64,000 nt of DNA from NCBI GenBank assembly GCA_964617955.1, contig CAZTXB010000001.1, positions 124,001 through 188,000 of the forward strand. The letters are read 5' to 3'. This DNA is from JABWCE01 sp964617955. Its GTDB lineage: Bacteria > Bacteroidota > Bacteroidia > NS11-12g > UBA9320. Shown here piece after piece: positions 26,670 to 36,489 of this stretch (the first letter of the stretch is position 1; every line of letters starts with the position of its first letter). A program made the translations under genes and the position numbers. The notes under the pieces were generated by a model. It was not told the DNA's origin and made no database searches. It saw only the letters and a program-made list of their open reading frames with translations.

Positions 26670-29015
26670 ATGCAATTGAAGTCCATTGCAATAACTATCC
26701 TTTTCTTATTTGGCACAGTGTTTATTTTTAGCCAAACACCAAAGAAGGCCATGAAGAATGCAAAGGCAGCTGTTAAATTGAAGCAATATGAACAGGCCAT
26801 CCCTTTTTTGAGTGAAGCCATTACATTAAAACCAACTCTTCTGGAAGCTTATGTGTTAAGGGCTAAATCTTATGAGGCAATCAACCAAAAGCTCAATGCA
26901 GCCAATGACTATATTAAAGCCTCTGATCTAAAACCCGACAAGGTGCAATTTCCCTTTGAAGCGGGAAGGTTACTCGCCGGATTGGAAATGTACATTGAAG
27001 CTATTCACGTGCTTAATAAAGCCATTCAATTGAAAAAGAGTCTTTTGCCTGCTTATTTACTCAAATACCAATGTTTGGTTTCGTTAAAGAATTACAAAGA
27101 AGCCTTGGCAGTGAGTGAATTAGCTCTTGAAGTTAAAAAAACTGCTGAAAATTATTACCTGCACGGAAAGGCTTCTGAAAAGCTTAACAATGATTTAGCG
27201 GCTGAGGAGGATTATCGCAAAGCGATAAAGGTGGATAAAAACTTCAAGTATGCCTACGTGAGTTTGGCTGAAGTTCTTTTAAGACAAAATAAATCGGATG
27301 AAGCTTTAAAATTTTGTAGCACCATTGTTGGACTTTATCCGGAATATGCGGAGGCATACCGGTGCCGAAGTGTCATTTATCACACCAAATCGGATCTGAT
27401 AAACGCATTGGGCGACATCAATAAAGCCATTGAGCTTGAACCCATACAACACTCATATTATGAATTGAGAGCCACTTTAAACACAGAATACAAACAATAT
27501 GAATTGGCGGCCTCCGATTATTCAAAGCTTATTATTTGGGATTCAAAAAATTTTCCGGCCTTGTACAAAAGGGCTATGCTCTATGAAAAATTAAATAAGA
27601 ATGACAAGGCGATTTCGGATTACAGCGAATTTCTGAAATTATCGGACAAGAACCCCGAATATAAAGACTGGATCGAAAAAGCAACTCAGCGTATTTATGA
27701 CTTGAATGCCGAAAAAGATAAACCTGAAATTGAAATCGCACTGAGTAAAGGAGGGAACTCAAAAGGTATTGAAATTCCCTTAAGTTCAAAAAGTTATAGC
27801 CTTAAAGGTATGGTCACTGATCAAAACCGTTTGGAATTTATAAAAGTGAACGATATTGAAATAGAGTACAATCGTTCGGAAAACAGCATTGAGTTCATTG
27901 AGGAAATTATTTTAAAGGACCTTGACAAAATAACCATATCCGCTTCAGATATTTATCACAATGTCAACACCCTATCCTACAAAATTGTAAGAACTGAAAT
28001 TAGTCCCCCATCGATAGACCTTATTGCACCTTATACATCCGAATACAATGAGATTTTTCTTGAATCGGAAAGCAATGAACTCTCTCTTGAAGGAAAAATA
28101 GCTGATGAGAGTCTCATTCAAAGTATTCTTATCGATGGCATGGAGGCGAAATTTATCAATGATAAAAAAAACCCGGCCTTTAATGCAATTCTGGATATTA
28201 AAGGAAAAGAGTCGATTAAAATAAAAGCAGTGGATGCTTTTGGTAATATTACTGAGAAAACCTACAAGCTCAACAGAGAAACTGCCCAAATTCTGTCTTC
28301 GAACCCTATGGGTAAAACCTGGGTGGTTTTTATAGACAACTCTGAATATGAATCGTTTGCCAGCCTTGACGGCCCTTCAAAGGATATTTCAACCATGCGA
28401 TCGGCTCTCGCTAAATACGATATACACCATATCATTGAAAAGAAAAATTTGAGCAAAAACCAAATGGAAAAATTTTTTGCCATTGAACTCAGGGACTTCG
28501 TAAAAAACCAAAGGGTGAATTCATTGTTGGTTTGGTATGCAGGCCACGGGAAATTTGTAAATGAAACCGGCTATTGGATTCCTATCGATGCCAAGCGAGA
28601 TGAAGAATTTACTTATTTCAACGTTAATTCTCTCAAGGCCTTCATGCAGTCTTATACCAATTATGTGACCCATGTGCTCGTTATCACCGATGCCTGTGAA
28701 TCAGGGCCCTCGTTTTATGCAGCAATGAGAGGCGCAAGAAACAGGAGTTGCAATGATTCCATTCCAACCCGATTTAAATCTTCACAGGTTTTTTCTTCGG
28801 CGGGTTATGAGCTTGCAGCCGACAATTCGCCATTTACCAAAACATTTGCCAAATCTCTGGAATACAATACCAACAGTTGCATTCCCATCGATAACATCGT
28901 GAACACGGTTACTGAATCCATAGGCCAGAGCGGTAAGCAAAGTCCTAAGTTTGGCAAAATACAAGGCCTCGAAGATGAAGACGGGACTTTTTTCTTTATC
29001 AAGAAATCACGCTAA
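26670..29015 (+). CDS. TPR-repeat protein with C-terminal caspase (peptidase C14) domain
   Basis: 781 residues from the ATG at 26670, which gives a good signal peptide (ends VFIFSQ). The frame opens at 26574, but that adds 32 polar residues. Residues ~20-340 hold about nine TPR units (AYVLRAKSYEAINQ; AEDYRKAIKVDK). The middle, ~350-580, is an Ig-like beta region (SSKSYSLKGMV, VDAFGNITEK). The end is a caspase-fold domain: WYAGHGKF with His626 and ITDACESGP with Cys676, the catalytic dyad. The export signal and TPRs suggest a periplasmic or surface protease on a scaffold. It is followed after 64 bases by the adenylate cyclase gene. Confidence 0.88.
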   Translation: MQLKSIAITILFLFGTVFIFSQTPKKAMKNAKAAVKLKQYEQAIPFLSEAITLKPTLLEAYVLRAKSYEAINQKLNAANDYIKASDLKPDKVQFPFEAGRLLAGLEMYIEAIHVLNKAIQLKKSLLPAYLLKYQCLVSLKNYKEALAVSELALEVKKTAENYYLHGKASEKLNNDLAAEEDYRKAIKVDKNFKYAYVSLAEVLLRQNKSDEALKFCSTIVGLYPEYAEAYRCRSVIYHTKSDLINALGDINKAIELEPIQHSYYELRATLNTEYKQYELAASDYSKLIIWDSKNFPALYKRAMLYEKLNKNDKAISDYSEFLKLSDKNPEYKDWIEKATQRIYDLNAEKDKPEIEIALSKGGNSKGIEIPLSSKSYSLKGMVTDQNRLEFIKVNDIEIEYNRSENSIEFIEEIILKDLDKITISASDIYHNVNTLSYKIVRTEISPPSIDLIAPYTSEYNEIFLESESNELSLEGKIADESLIQSILIDGMEAKFINDKKNPAFNAILDIKGKESIKIKAVDAFGNITEKTYKLNRETAQILSSNPMGKTWVVFIDNSEYESFASLDGPSKDISTMRSALAKYDIHHIIEKKNLSKNQMEKFFAIELRDFVKNQRVNSLLVWYAGHGKFVNETGYWIPIDAKRDEEFTYFNVNSLKAFMQSYTNYVTHVLVITDACESGPSFYAAMRGARNRSCNDSIPTRFKSSQVFSSAGYELAADNSPFTKTFAKSLEYNTNSCIPIDNIVNTVTESIGQSGKQSPKFGKIQGLEDEDGTFFFIKKSR

Positions 29016-29079
29016 ATTCTGATTTGTACTTTCCGAATTGCAAGCTTTATATGTTCAAACCAATCCTTAATTATCGTGA

Positions 29080-32000
29080 ATGAATAATTTACTGAAACTC
29101 GTTTTTTTTCTTTTTTCGACACAGGTTTTTTCTGTTTCTGCACAAACCTATTATTTCGACAAATATGATGTCAGGGATGGACTTCCTCATTCAAAAGTTT
29201 ATTGTACAGTGCAAGACCAACACGGTTTTGTATGGGCCGGAACCGGGATTGGGATTTCAAAGTTTGACGGAATTTCATTTCAAAATTTCTCCTCTGATTC
29301 CGGATTGGCCGAGAATGGTGTGAAGTCGATTTTAATTGACTCCAGGGGTGTTTTTTGGATAGGCCATATAGGTGGTGGAATCACACGATACAATGGCTCA
29401 AAATTCGAACAACTCAAACTTAAAAACATCACCCATGACATCACTTCCATTGTGGAAGACCATCTTGGAATGATATGGTTTTCAACCGTAGGCGATGGTG
29501 TATTGAGAATTGAGAACCCTTCAGAAAAGGAAATTAAAAGCCTGAAATACAAAAACTTCAAAGGAAAAGAAGCGTTAAGCGATTTTGTTTTTGCCATTTA
29601 CAAAAGAAAAAACGCGGGTCTGCTTTTTATAACCGATTTAGGCTTAAAGCAGTTTGATTTTGCCAAACAAAATTTTACTTTTTTTGGTAAATCACAAGTT
29701 CCCGGCTATTTTCAAATAACCTGTATGCATGAGGATGCCCAAAATCACCTTTGGTTTGGCACATACAACGGAGGGCTATACAATTATGTGGAAGCGCAAG
29801 GTTTTGTTAAAGTATACGATGCCGTAAGAGATGGGCTTGCCTTAAATTGGATTAGCACCATTAACAGCGATAAGGAAGGCAATAAATGGATTGGAACCTG
29901 GGGCGGTGGAATTACCGTGATTAGAAGAGACAACTCAATTGAAAATTTTAACGAAAGCAATGGCTTATTCGATACCAAAATTTGGAGCATTATTGAAGAC
30001 CGCGAAGGAAATATCCTCATCGGTACCAACGAGAATGGAATGCTCATTTACAAAGGCAAAAAATTTATGTCCATTACCAAGGCCAACGGTTTGAACAATG
30101 AACAGGTTTGGGCAATAAGCGTTGACCTTAAGGGTGATTACTGGTTCGGCACCAATGAGGGCATTTCGGTCTTTGACAAAAATTTTTCGAATGCCCGATC
30201 GTTTACCCCGCAAAATAGCCAATTGGCGAGTAAGCAGGTCAGATTTTTAAAAAGAGATAAAGCGGGAAATATTTGGATAGGCACCAATGACAACGGAATT
30301 CAGTATTACACACACAATGGGGGTCAATTTGTTTTCGACCCCTTGCTAAATAAATACTTTCCAAGTACCAATTCACTTGTTTCGGCACTTGAAATTGACA
30401 GGGATAATAATATTTGGATGGGGACCACTGAATGGTTGGTTTACTATGAAATCGGTAAGAACAAAATTACTGCTCTTACTCAGGGAAATGGTTTAGCCGG
30501 TAACGACATTTCGGCGCTGTACTGCGATAAAAAAAATAATATTTGGGTCGGGTCGCGACGCAAAGGATTAGCAAAAATTTCAGGTTCTGACATCAAAAAA
30601 CTAGAGCTGAACTCCAATTTTACCCCTAACTGTATGGTTGAAGATCTAGATGGCAACTTGTGGGTAGGTACTGAAGATAGGGGAATATTGGTACTGAGGG
30701 ATGGTAAAGTCATAAAAAAAATTAAAACCGGCGATGGTCTCCGCTCTAATAATATTTTAGCGTTGAACGTTGATGCCAATAACAAAATATTTATAGGCAC
30801 GAGTTCAGGCCTGAGCAGGTATGATCAAAAAACCGGCCAACTTTTAGATTACACCGAAAAAAGTGGTTTCACCGGCATAGAGGTCAAAAGCCACGCTTCT
30901 TTTCAGGATTCGAAAAATCGCTTGTGGTTTGGTACCGTTAGAGGCGCAGTGTGCTATACCCCAAATTTAGATAAACCCAACCTAAAAGAGCCTTTAACTT
31001 TTATCTCAAGATTCAGAGTTAATTTAGTTGACAAACCTTTGGAAAAATCCACCTCGCTTTATTACCTTGATCGGTCGATCACCTTCAATTTTGGAAGCGT
31101 ATGTCTAAGCAATGCCGAAGGAATTAAATACCAATATAAACTGGTTGGGGCCGATAAAGAATGGATACCTGCTGTTAAAAATTTAAATACCGTGACTTAT
31201 TCGCCGCTTTCTCCTGGAGAGTATACTTTTATGGTAAAAGCTTCCAACAACGAAGGGGTTTGGAATCAAAAGCCGGTGAGTTTCAGTTTTGTGATCCGTC
31301 CTCCTTTCTGGAGAACCTGGTGGTTTTATGTGCTTACCATCATCATTTTAGGCATCTCGGTTCTTCTTTTTATACGCCTGCGTGTGAAGCATCTTGTGAA
31401 AGAGAAAAAAAGGCTTGAACAGAAGGTTGCCGAAAGAACAGCCGAAGTGGTGAAGGAGAAGGAAAATTCAGAGGCATTGCTGCTCAATACCTTGCCCTCT
31501 AAAGTAGTTGAAGATTTGAAGAGATATGGAAAAACTGAGCCTGAGAGTTTTGAGAATGTCACAGTGTATTTTTCCGACATCTGTTCATTTACCGATATCT
31601 CATCACAACTCGACCCCAAGGTTACCATTAACGAGTTAAATGATTTGTTCACCGCCTTTGACGACATTATGGAAAAAAATAATTGTGAGCGAATAAAAAC
31701 CTTCGGTGACGGTTACATGGCTGTATGCGGCCTACCGGAGAAAAATGAGAATCATGCCGTTCAAATCATGAAGGCTGCTATAGAGATAAAAAAATACCTC
31801 ATAAACAGAGCCACTGATCATGAAATTAAGTGGCGCGTACGCATTGGCATTCATACCGGCAAGGTGACCGGTGGAATTGTAGGCGTAAGAAAATATTTAT
31901 ATGATATTTTTGGTGATACGGTAAATACAGCTTCTCGCATGGAAAGCAATTATGAACCTATGCGTATCAATTGTTCAGAAACCACCTATCTGCTTTTAAA

Positions 32001-32085
32001 AGATCATTACAAGTTTACTGCCAGGGAAGCGGCACCGGTTAAGGGGAAAGGGCTAATGAACATGTATTTTTTGGAGGAAGCATAA
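29080..32085 (+). CDS. Two-component-propeller sensor fused to a class III adenylate cyclase
   Basis: 1001 residues. A signal peptide (ends SVSAQ) leads into ~600 residues of Reg_prop repeats (WIGTWGGG, WVGTEDRG, WFGTNEGI types) that make a periplasmic double propeller. A Y_Y_Y domain (GEYTFMVKASNNEG), one membrane helix (~750-770) and a coiled-coil linker follow. The cyclase domain is ~825-1000, with metal ligands Asp833 (FSDICSF) and Asp877 (TFGDG). Lys873 and Asp942 (YDIFGD) occupy the base-selecting positions, as in adenylate rather than guanylate cyclases. Asn949 and Arg953 are the transition-state pair. It probably makes cAMP in response to an extracytoplasmic ligand; propellers of this sort usually drive histidine kinases. 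Confidence 0.9.
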   Translation: MNNLLKLVFFLFSTQVFSVSAQTYYFDKYDVRDGLPHSKVYCTVQDQHGFVWAGTGIGISKFDGISFQNFSSDSGLAENGVKSILIDSRGVFWIGHIGGGITRYNGSKFEQLKLKNITHDITSIVEDHLGMIWFSTVGDGVLRIENPSEKEIKSLKYKNFKGKEALSDFVFAIYKRKNAGLLFITDLGLKQFDFAKQNFTFFGKSQVPGYFQITCMHEDAQNHLWFGTYNGGLYNYVEAQGFVKVYDAVRDGLALNWISTINSDKEGNKWIGTWGGGITVIRRDNSIENFNESNGLFDTKIWSIIEDREGNILIGTNENGMLIYKGKKFMSITKANGLNNEQVWAISVDLKGDYWFGTNEGISVFDKNFSNARSFTPQNSQLASKQVRFLKRDKAGNIWIGTNDNGIQYYTHNGGQFVFDPLLNKYFPSTNSLVSALEIDRDNNIWMGTTEWLVYYEIGKNKITALTQGNGLAGNDISALYCDKKNNIWVGSRRKGLAKISGSDIKKLELNSNFTPNCMVEDLDGNLWVGTEDRGILVLRDGKVIKKIKTGDGLRSNNILALNVDANNKIFIGTSSGLSRYDQKTGQLLDYTEKSGFTGIEVKSHASFQDSKNRLWFGTVRGAVCYTPNLDKPNLKEPLTFISRFRVNLVDKPLEKSTSLYYLDRSITFNFGSVCLSNAEGIKYQYKLVGADKEWIPAVKNLNTVTYSPLSPGEYTFMVKASNNEGVWNQKPVSFSFVIRPPFWRTWWFYVLTIIILGISVLLFIRLRVKHLVKEKKRLEQKVAERTAEVVKEKENSEALLLNTLPSKVVEDLKRYGKTEPESFENVTVYFSDICSFTDISSQLDPKVTINELNDLFTAFDDIMEKNNCERIKTFGDGYMAVCGLPEKNENHAVQIMKAAIEIKKYLINRATDHEIKWRVRIGIHTGKVTGGIVGVRKYLYDIFGDTVNTASRMESNYEPMRINCSETTYLLLKDHYKFTAREAAPVKGKGLMNMYFLEEA

Positions 32086-32095
32086 AAGAATTTTC

Positions 32096-32120
32096 CAAAA
32101 TGATAAGACGCTTCATTTTG
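32096..32120 (+). terminator. Possible terminator stem-loop after the cyclase gene
   Basis: Perfect 8-base stem CAAAATGA/TCATTTTG with a nine-base loop, 11 bases past the cyclase stop. No uninterrupted T-run follows, so termination is only a guess. Confidence 0.35.
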
Positions 32121-32177
32121 TTGGGAGTTCAACTTTTTGTTTTTCAAAAAGGTATAATACTCAAAAAAAGGGGTAAA

Positions 32178-32210
32178 ATTTCAGAACCCGACATGATTAA
32201 TTTCTGAAAT
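32178..32210 (-). terminator. Possible terminator after the methyltransferase gene
   Basis: 8-base perfect stem ATTTCAGA/TCTGAAAT around a 17-base loop, followed on the minus strand by a T-rich tail (TTTACCCC then seven T). It is placed 29 bases beyond the stop of the leftward methyltransferase gene. Confidence 0.4.
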
Positions 32211-32238
32211 CACTGTTTGGCTGAAGTACAAGCCTCTC

Positions 32239-33159
32239 TTAATCACAATACTTTGCCAAAATTTTACCGATTTTTAAAATTTCCCGGGGCCCGACGGTAC
32301 AACAACCTCCAATCATATCGGCGCCTTCCTTAAGCCATTCTTCTACATGGTTCGTGCAGAAGTCGGTGGCATCGGTAGCTATCCAACTTTTATCATTGGC
32401 ATCGTAGGTTTTGCCCGAATTTGGGTAAATCACGATTCGCTTTTGTGAGATAGAAGCTTTAATTTCTCTTAGTAATGAGGTGATATGCTGAGGTGCGGTA
32501 CAGTTAACCCCAAGGGCAAAAATTTGCGGATTGTTTGAAAGTTCCGGCATAATCTCCCTTATTGGTGTTCCATCGCTGATATGAATGCCATCCCTGCACG
32601 AGAATGAAATCCACGATGGTTTTTTACAAGCCCTCAACACTTCCGATAATACAAGCGCCTCCCTCCTGCTCGGAATGGTTTCACAGGCCAAGATATCTGC
32701 TTCGCTTTGGTCAAGTATTTCTATTTTAGTCCTATGAAAGGCCTTGAGCTCCTTGTCGCTTAGGGCATAATGGCCTTCATATTCTTCGCCATGGCCTAAA
32801 AAAGCACCATAAGGCCCAATGCTAGCTGCTACCCATACGGCATCCTCACTGCCTGATTTGTGACGATGCCTTTGAATGGCCTCTTTCGCAAGATCCACCG
32901 ATTTAAGTAGGAATTCTGTCGCTTCGGCCGAACCGATTCCAAGCTTTTTAAAAGCTTCAAAGCTGGCCTGATAGGATGAGGTGATCACACAACGGGCGCC
33001 GCTTTCCAAATAGGACTGATGGGCCTCAATGATGGCTTCCGGATGGCTCGCAATCAAGCCTGCAGTCCAGAGCGGATTGTTGAGCTGAAAGCCCATCCTC
33101 TCCAGTTCGTTGGACAATCCTCCGTCGAGTAAAAGGGGATATGTCATTTTGGTTAACAT
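32239..33159 (-). CDS. Homocysteine S-methyltransferase family protein
   Basis: 306 residues, Hcy-binding TIM barrel. It opens LLLDGGLSNELERMG. The zinc-thiolate cysteines are in GVNCTAP (about residue 220) and GGCCTVGP (about 285), the C...CC set required to activate homocysteine. There is no cobalamin or folate domain, so it is the short MmuM/YagD-like type, which uses S-methylmethionine or SAM as methyl donor. Starts ATG 33159 or 33147 are both plausible. It stands alone. Confidence 0.88.
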   Translation of the reverse strand: MLTKMTYPLLLDGGLSNELERMGFQLNNPLWTAGLIASHPEAIIEAHQSYLESGARCVITSSYQASFEAFKKLGIGSAEATEFLLKSVDLAKEAIQRHRHKSGSEDAVWVAASIGPYGAFLGHGEEYEGHYALSDKELKAFHRTKIEILDQSEADILACETIPSRREALVLSEVLRACKKPSWISFSCRDGIHISDGTPIREIMPELSNNPQIFALGVNCTAPQHITSLLREIKASISQKRIVIYPNSGKTYDANDKSWIATDATDFCTNHVEEWLKEGADMIGGCCTVGPREILKIGKILAKYCD

Positions 33160-33537
33160 TTTTATTTATAAAATCGCATATGGCCTTCACACATCATTTA
33201 CACATAGCTTTTCTCTGATTTTCTTGTATCAACAGTTTTTGATTCACAATCCATCGCAAATTAAAAGCTCTAACTTTGATTCCCTTGCCCTTTGTATTAA
33301 AATATTTTTTAAAAGGAGAATAGTGCTTTGGGACCAATGAAGAAAAAAAGGTTAGCAGTTATTTTTTTTAATTAAAATACAGATTGCGCTAAACATGGGC
33401 TTGCAATCGATTATGCAAGCAAGATTAAGGCTAAGTATTAAAATTTTTAAATCACTACAGATCAAAAAAATAGAGGAAGTTTTAGGTTTGAAAAGGTTTA
33501 GTTGTTATTGAAATTACTCGCTTTATTGATAATCCAT
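33160..33537. other. Gene-free upstream region of the LytS-like kinase
   Basis: About 380 bases of A+T-rich sequence without a credible gene. It contains one clear symmetric element: a perfect 7+7 inverted repeat GCTTGCA/TGCAAGC with an eight-base spacer at 33399-33420. It is not followed by a T-run, so it may be an operator rather than a terminator. Confidence 0.4.
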
Positions 33538-33545
33538 TAGTTTTG
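33538..33545 (+). promoter_or_regulatory. -7 promoter box TAGTTTTG before the sensor kinase
   Basis: TAnnTTTG match four bases before the TTG start at 33550, similar in spacing to the box before the 37330 gene. Confidence 0.35.
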
Positions 33546-33549
33546 AATA

Positions 33550-36414
33550 TTGAATAAATATATAGTATTCACGTTTTGGCTTACAGCTGCCTATACTTCT
33601 TTAGCGCAGCAGCCAGCCTATTTTATTTTGGGTGAAAATCAGTTTAAAGGTTTGAAAGTTTTTGATATTATTCAGGATTTTGAACATAATTATTATTTCG
33701 CAACCAATGAAGGTATCATTAAATATGACTATATCAAGTATTCAAAAGTTGAAATTAAGCAAGCCAAGAGCAATGCTTTTTTTAACTTTACGATAAGTAA
33801 GCTTGGTACCATCTACTTCAATAACCTCAATAATCAAATATTTGCAATAAAAAATGAAGGATGTGAGCTTTTCTATGAATTAACAAACGACGAAAGTTCC
33901 ACTTTAATTTACTTAGATACCGATAATTTTGGTAACTTGATGGTAGGGTGCAAAGGGATAAAAGTGCTTGCCCCCAATGCCAAACTTATTCATCACTTAA
34001 AATCCAATACTGTTTTTAATACGTGTTATAAACTCGACAATCAAACCTGGATGTTTCCAGTTTCCGGACAGGATTCGGTTATATTGTATGACAAGAGCAA
34101 ATTCACTTTCAAAGGAATTACTTCAGCTAATTTTATTCCTAAAAAAAATCATTCATTGCATTTTTTTGACTACCAGGACACCTGTTATGCCATAGAAATA
34201 TTTTCAAAAACGGTTTACATTTTTGATAAAACAAACTGGGAACTTAGCGAAACAGACAAAATTGATTTTTTTAATTCGGGTACAAATGCCAGAGTATACA
34301 CCTTTGGTAAAACAATATGGTCATCAAATTCCATTTCTGGCGTCAATTATTGCGAGAAGAGTCTTAAATCTCCTTATCAGTACTTTTATGACGATTATTT
34401 TATCTCCGATGTTTATGAAGACAAGGAAGGCAATATGTTATTAGGAACTTTTGACAAAGGAGTTTTGGTAATTCCAAACTTAAAAATACCGGACGTTATC
34501 AATCCTTTTAGCACGGAACCAATGGTAAGCATCTATACTCATAAAAATGGGGATGTGTATCTCGGGTCGAATAAGGGAACTTTTTACGTCTACAAAAACA
34601 ATAAGTTAGTAAAAATATCTGCTCAAAATAAAAAGACCATAGAGGGTATATATGGTTCTCCTCTGAGTGGTTTCCTCATTTTTGACGATGGTAAAATCAA
34701 ATGTTTCGATACGAAAACAAAAGAAATTTACGAAATTTCAGCTTCGTCACTTAAGGATGTGGCTTTTCTTTCCTCCAATGAAATTTATTTAGGAACCAAT
34801 GACGGTATACATAGAATCAAATTGGGTCATAATAACACCTATCCTGTACCACCTTTAAAAAACATACGATTCAGAATTTATTCCTTGGCGTTTAACCTGA
34901 AAAAGGAAATTTTATACTTTTCAAGTTCCAAGGGCTTCTTTAATTTGAATAAACACGGAATTCAAAAAAGAATCCTTTATAAAGGCAAAGATATTTACCC
35001 TGAAAAAATTGTTTACGTAAATGACCAGATATATGCGTTAACGCGAGAGTTTGGAATAATGGTTATCGATAATCTGAATAAGATATCCATTATCAAGCCC
35101 AAATTATCTGAAAATGATGAAACGATTAAAAATCTTTTAGCTTATAAAAACTCCCTGCTTTTAAGCACATCAAATGGCATGTATAAGCTAAGTAAGATGG
35201 GTAAGGTGTTAGATCAATACCACTCTCAGTATGGTTTTGCGTCAAAAAAAATATATAATTTTTCCCTAATCGATCACATTTTATGGGTAAATCATGCAGG
35301 GGGCGTCCAAAAAATAGACCTGAGCGCTCCTAAAAATAACAGCACATTGCCACAGGTAAGATTTAAAGAGCTGCGGGTAAATAACGCTTTGATTGACATT
35401 AATAACCTCCATCATTTTAGTACATCCGAAAGGAAATTTGAGTTTGTAATCTATTCTCCTACCCTTCGCAACTATGAGACTATAAAATATCACTATCAAT
35501 TAAAGGGTTACGATGAACATTGGCAAACACAAGGTTTTGAGCTAAACAACATCATTTATAGCGCCCTATCTCCCGGGCAATACACCCTATCAATTAAGGC
35601 TGAAAATTTAGGCATATTTGGCCCTGAGAAAAAATACTCATTTACGATTGCGAGTCCGATTTACTCGAAACCATGGTTTATTGTAGCTTCACTTTTTATA
35701 TTTTTATCCAGTGTTTATGCAATTTATTGGAGACAACTCAACATCCAAAAGCAAAAATCCAAACAAATAAACGAATTGAATCAATCTAAACTCACGGCCA
35801 TTCAATCGCAAATGAATCCTCATTTTATTTTTAACTCGTTAAACTCAATTCAAAATTTAGTGCTGCAGCAAAATGCTACAAAAGCCTATGAGTCTATAGG
35901 GAAATTTGCTTTACTCATACGAAAGATAATGCATCATTCCGAAAAAGAATTTATTGACATTGAAGAAGAGCTGTCAATATTGAATGTGTATTTGGAACTG
36001 GAATTACTGCGGATGAAAAAAGATTTTAGCTATGAAATTAAGAGTAACGGCTTAACGGATATAGAAATACCACCCATGCTGATCCAACCTTATATTGAAA
36101 ATGCAATTAAACATGGGTTGCTTCACAAGGCCGGCCACAAAGAAATAGAGATAGACATGCGATTAGAAGACAAGGTCTTTGTATGTGAAATAACGGACAA
36201 CGGCATTGGCAGGAAAAAATCGCAAGAAATAAAAGAGCGGCAAAACACTAAATTTGAATCCTTTTCAGGCAATTCATTAAACAAACGCTTAGCTATTTTA
36301 AAAAAACATTTTGGTGGTAATTTCGGGGTAGAGATAGTTGACTTGTATGACGATACGAACAATGCTACTGGCACCAAAGTGATATTAAAGGCTCCTTTCA
36401 TACAGAAGTTTTGA
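33550..36414 (+). CDS. Propeller sensor histidine kinase of the LytS/YehU (His_kinase) type
   Basis: 954 residues, starting at TTG. The signal peptide ends TSLAQ. A periplasmic propeller region (~30-610, divergent Reg_prop units such as YYFATNEGIIKYD and LLGTFDKGVLVI) is followed by a Y_Y_Y domain (SPGQYTLSIKAENLG) and a membrane helix (~710-730). The kinase core has the family phosphoacceptor motif MNPHFIFNSLNSIQ with His758, then the N-box PYIENAIKHGL and a G-box (ITDNGIGRKKS). The missing classical DHp/HATPase spacing is normal for this family, which pairs with LytTR regulators. The partner lies 75 bases downstream. Codons are strongly A/T-ending (AAT, AAA, ATA). Confidence 0.92.
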   Translation: MNKYIVFTFWLTAAYTSLAQQPAYFILGENQFKGLKVFDIIQDFEHNYYFATNEGIIKYDYIKYSKVEIKQAKSNAFFNFTISKLGTIYFNNLNNQIFAIKNEGCELFYELTNDESSTLIYLDTDNFGNLMVGCKGIKVLAPNAKLIHHLKSNTVFNTCYKLDNQTWMFPVSGQDSVILYDKSKFTFKGITSANFIPKKNHSLHFFDYQDTCYAIEIFSKTVYIFDKTNWELSETDKIDFFNSGTNARVYTFGKTIWSSNSISGVNYCEKSLKSPYQYFYDDYFISDVYEDKEGNMLLGTFDKGVLVIPNLKIPDVINPFSTEPMVSIYTHKNGDVYLGSNKGTFYVYKNNKLVKISAQNKKTIEGIYGSPLSGFLIFDDGKIKCFDTKTKEIYEISASSLKDVAFLSSNEIYLGTNDGIHRIKLGHNNTYPVPPLKNIRFRIYSLAFNLKKEILYFSSSKGFFNLNKHGIQKRILYKGKDIYPEKIVYVNDQIYALTREFGIMVIDNLNKISIIKPKLSENDETIKNLLAYKNSLLLSTSNGMYKLSKMGKVLDQYHSQYGFASKKIYNFSLIDHILWVNHAGGVQKIDLSAPKNNSTLPQVRFKELRVNNALIDINNLHHFSTSERKFEFVIYSPTLRNYETIKYHYQLKGYDEHWQTQGFELNNIIYSALSPGQYTLSIKAENLGIFGPEKKYSFTIASPIYSKPWFIVASLFIFLSSVYAIYWRQLNIQKQKSKQINELNQSKLTAIQSQMNPHFIFNSLNSIQNLVLQQNATKAYESIGKFALLIRKIMHHSEKEFIDIEEELSILNVYLELELLRMKKDFSYEIKSNGLTDIEIPPMLIQPYIENAIKHGLLHKAGHKEIEIDMRLEDKVFVCEITDNGIGRKKSQEIKERQNTKFESFSGNSLNKRLAILKKHFGGNFGVEIVDLYDDTNNATGTKVILKAPFIQKF

Positions 36415-36489
36415 ATCTATTGGTAAAAAGAAATTGCCGTTACTAAAAATTTATGAATATTCTCCTTACACGCAAATTAAAGTTGCAAA

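Noticed and set aside
26670..32085. A CBASS- or Pycsar-type defence operon
   Set aside because: The cyclase is a class III enzyme with a periplasmic sensor and the caspase protein is exported; no dedicated cyclic-nucleotide receptor-effector gene is adjacent.
33110..33340. A 76-codon frame at the start of the gap before the kinase
   Set aside because: Overlaps the methyltransferase start antisense, and its composition is non-coding.
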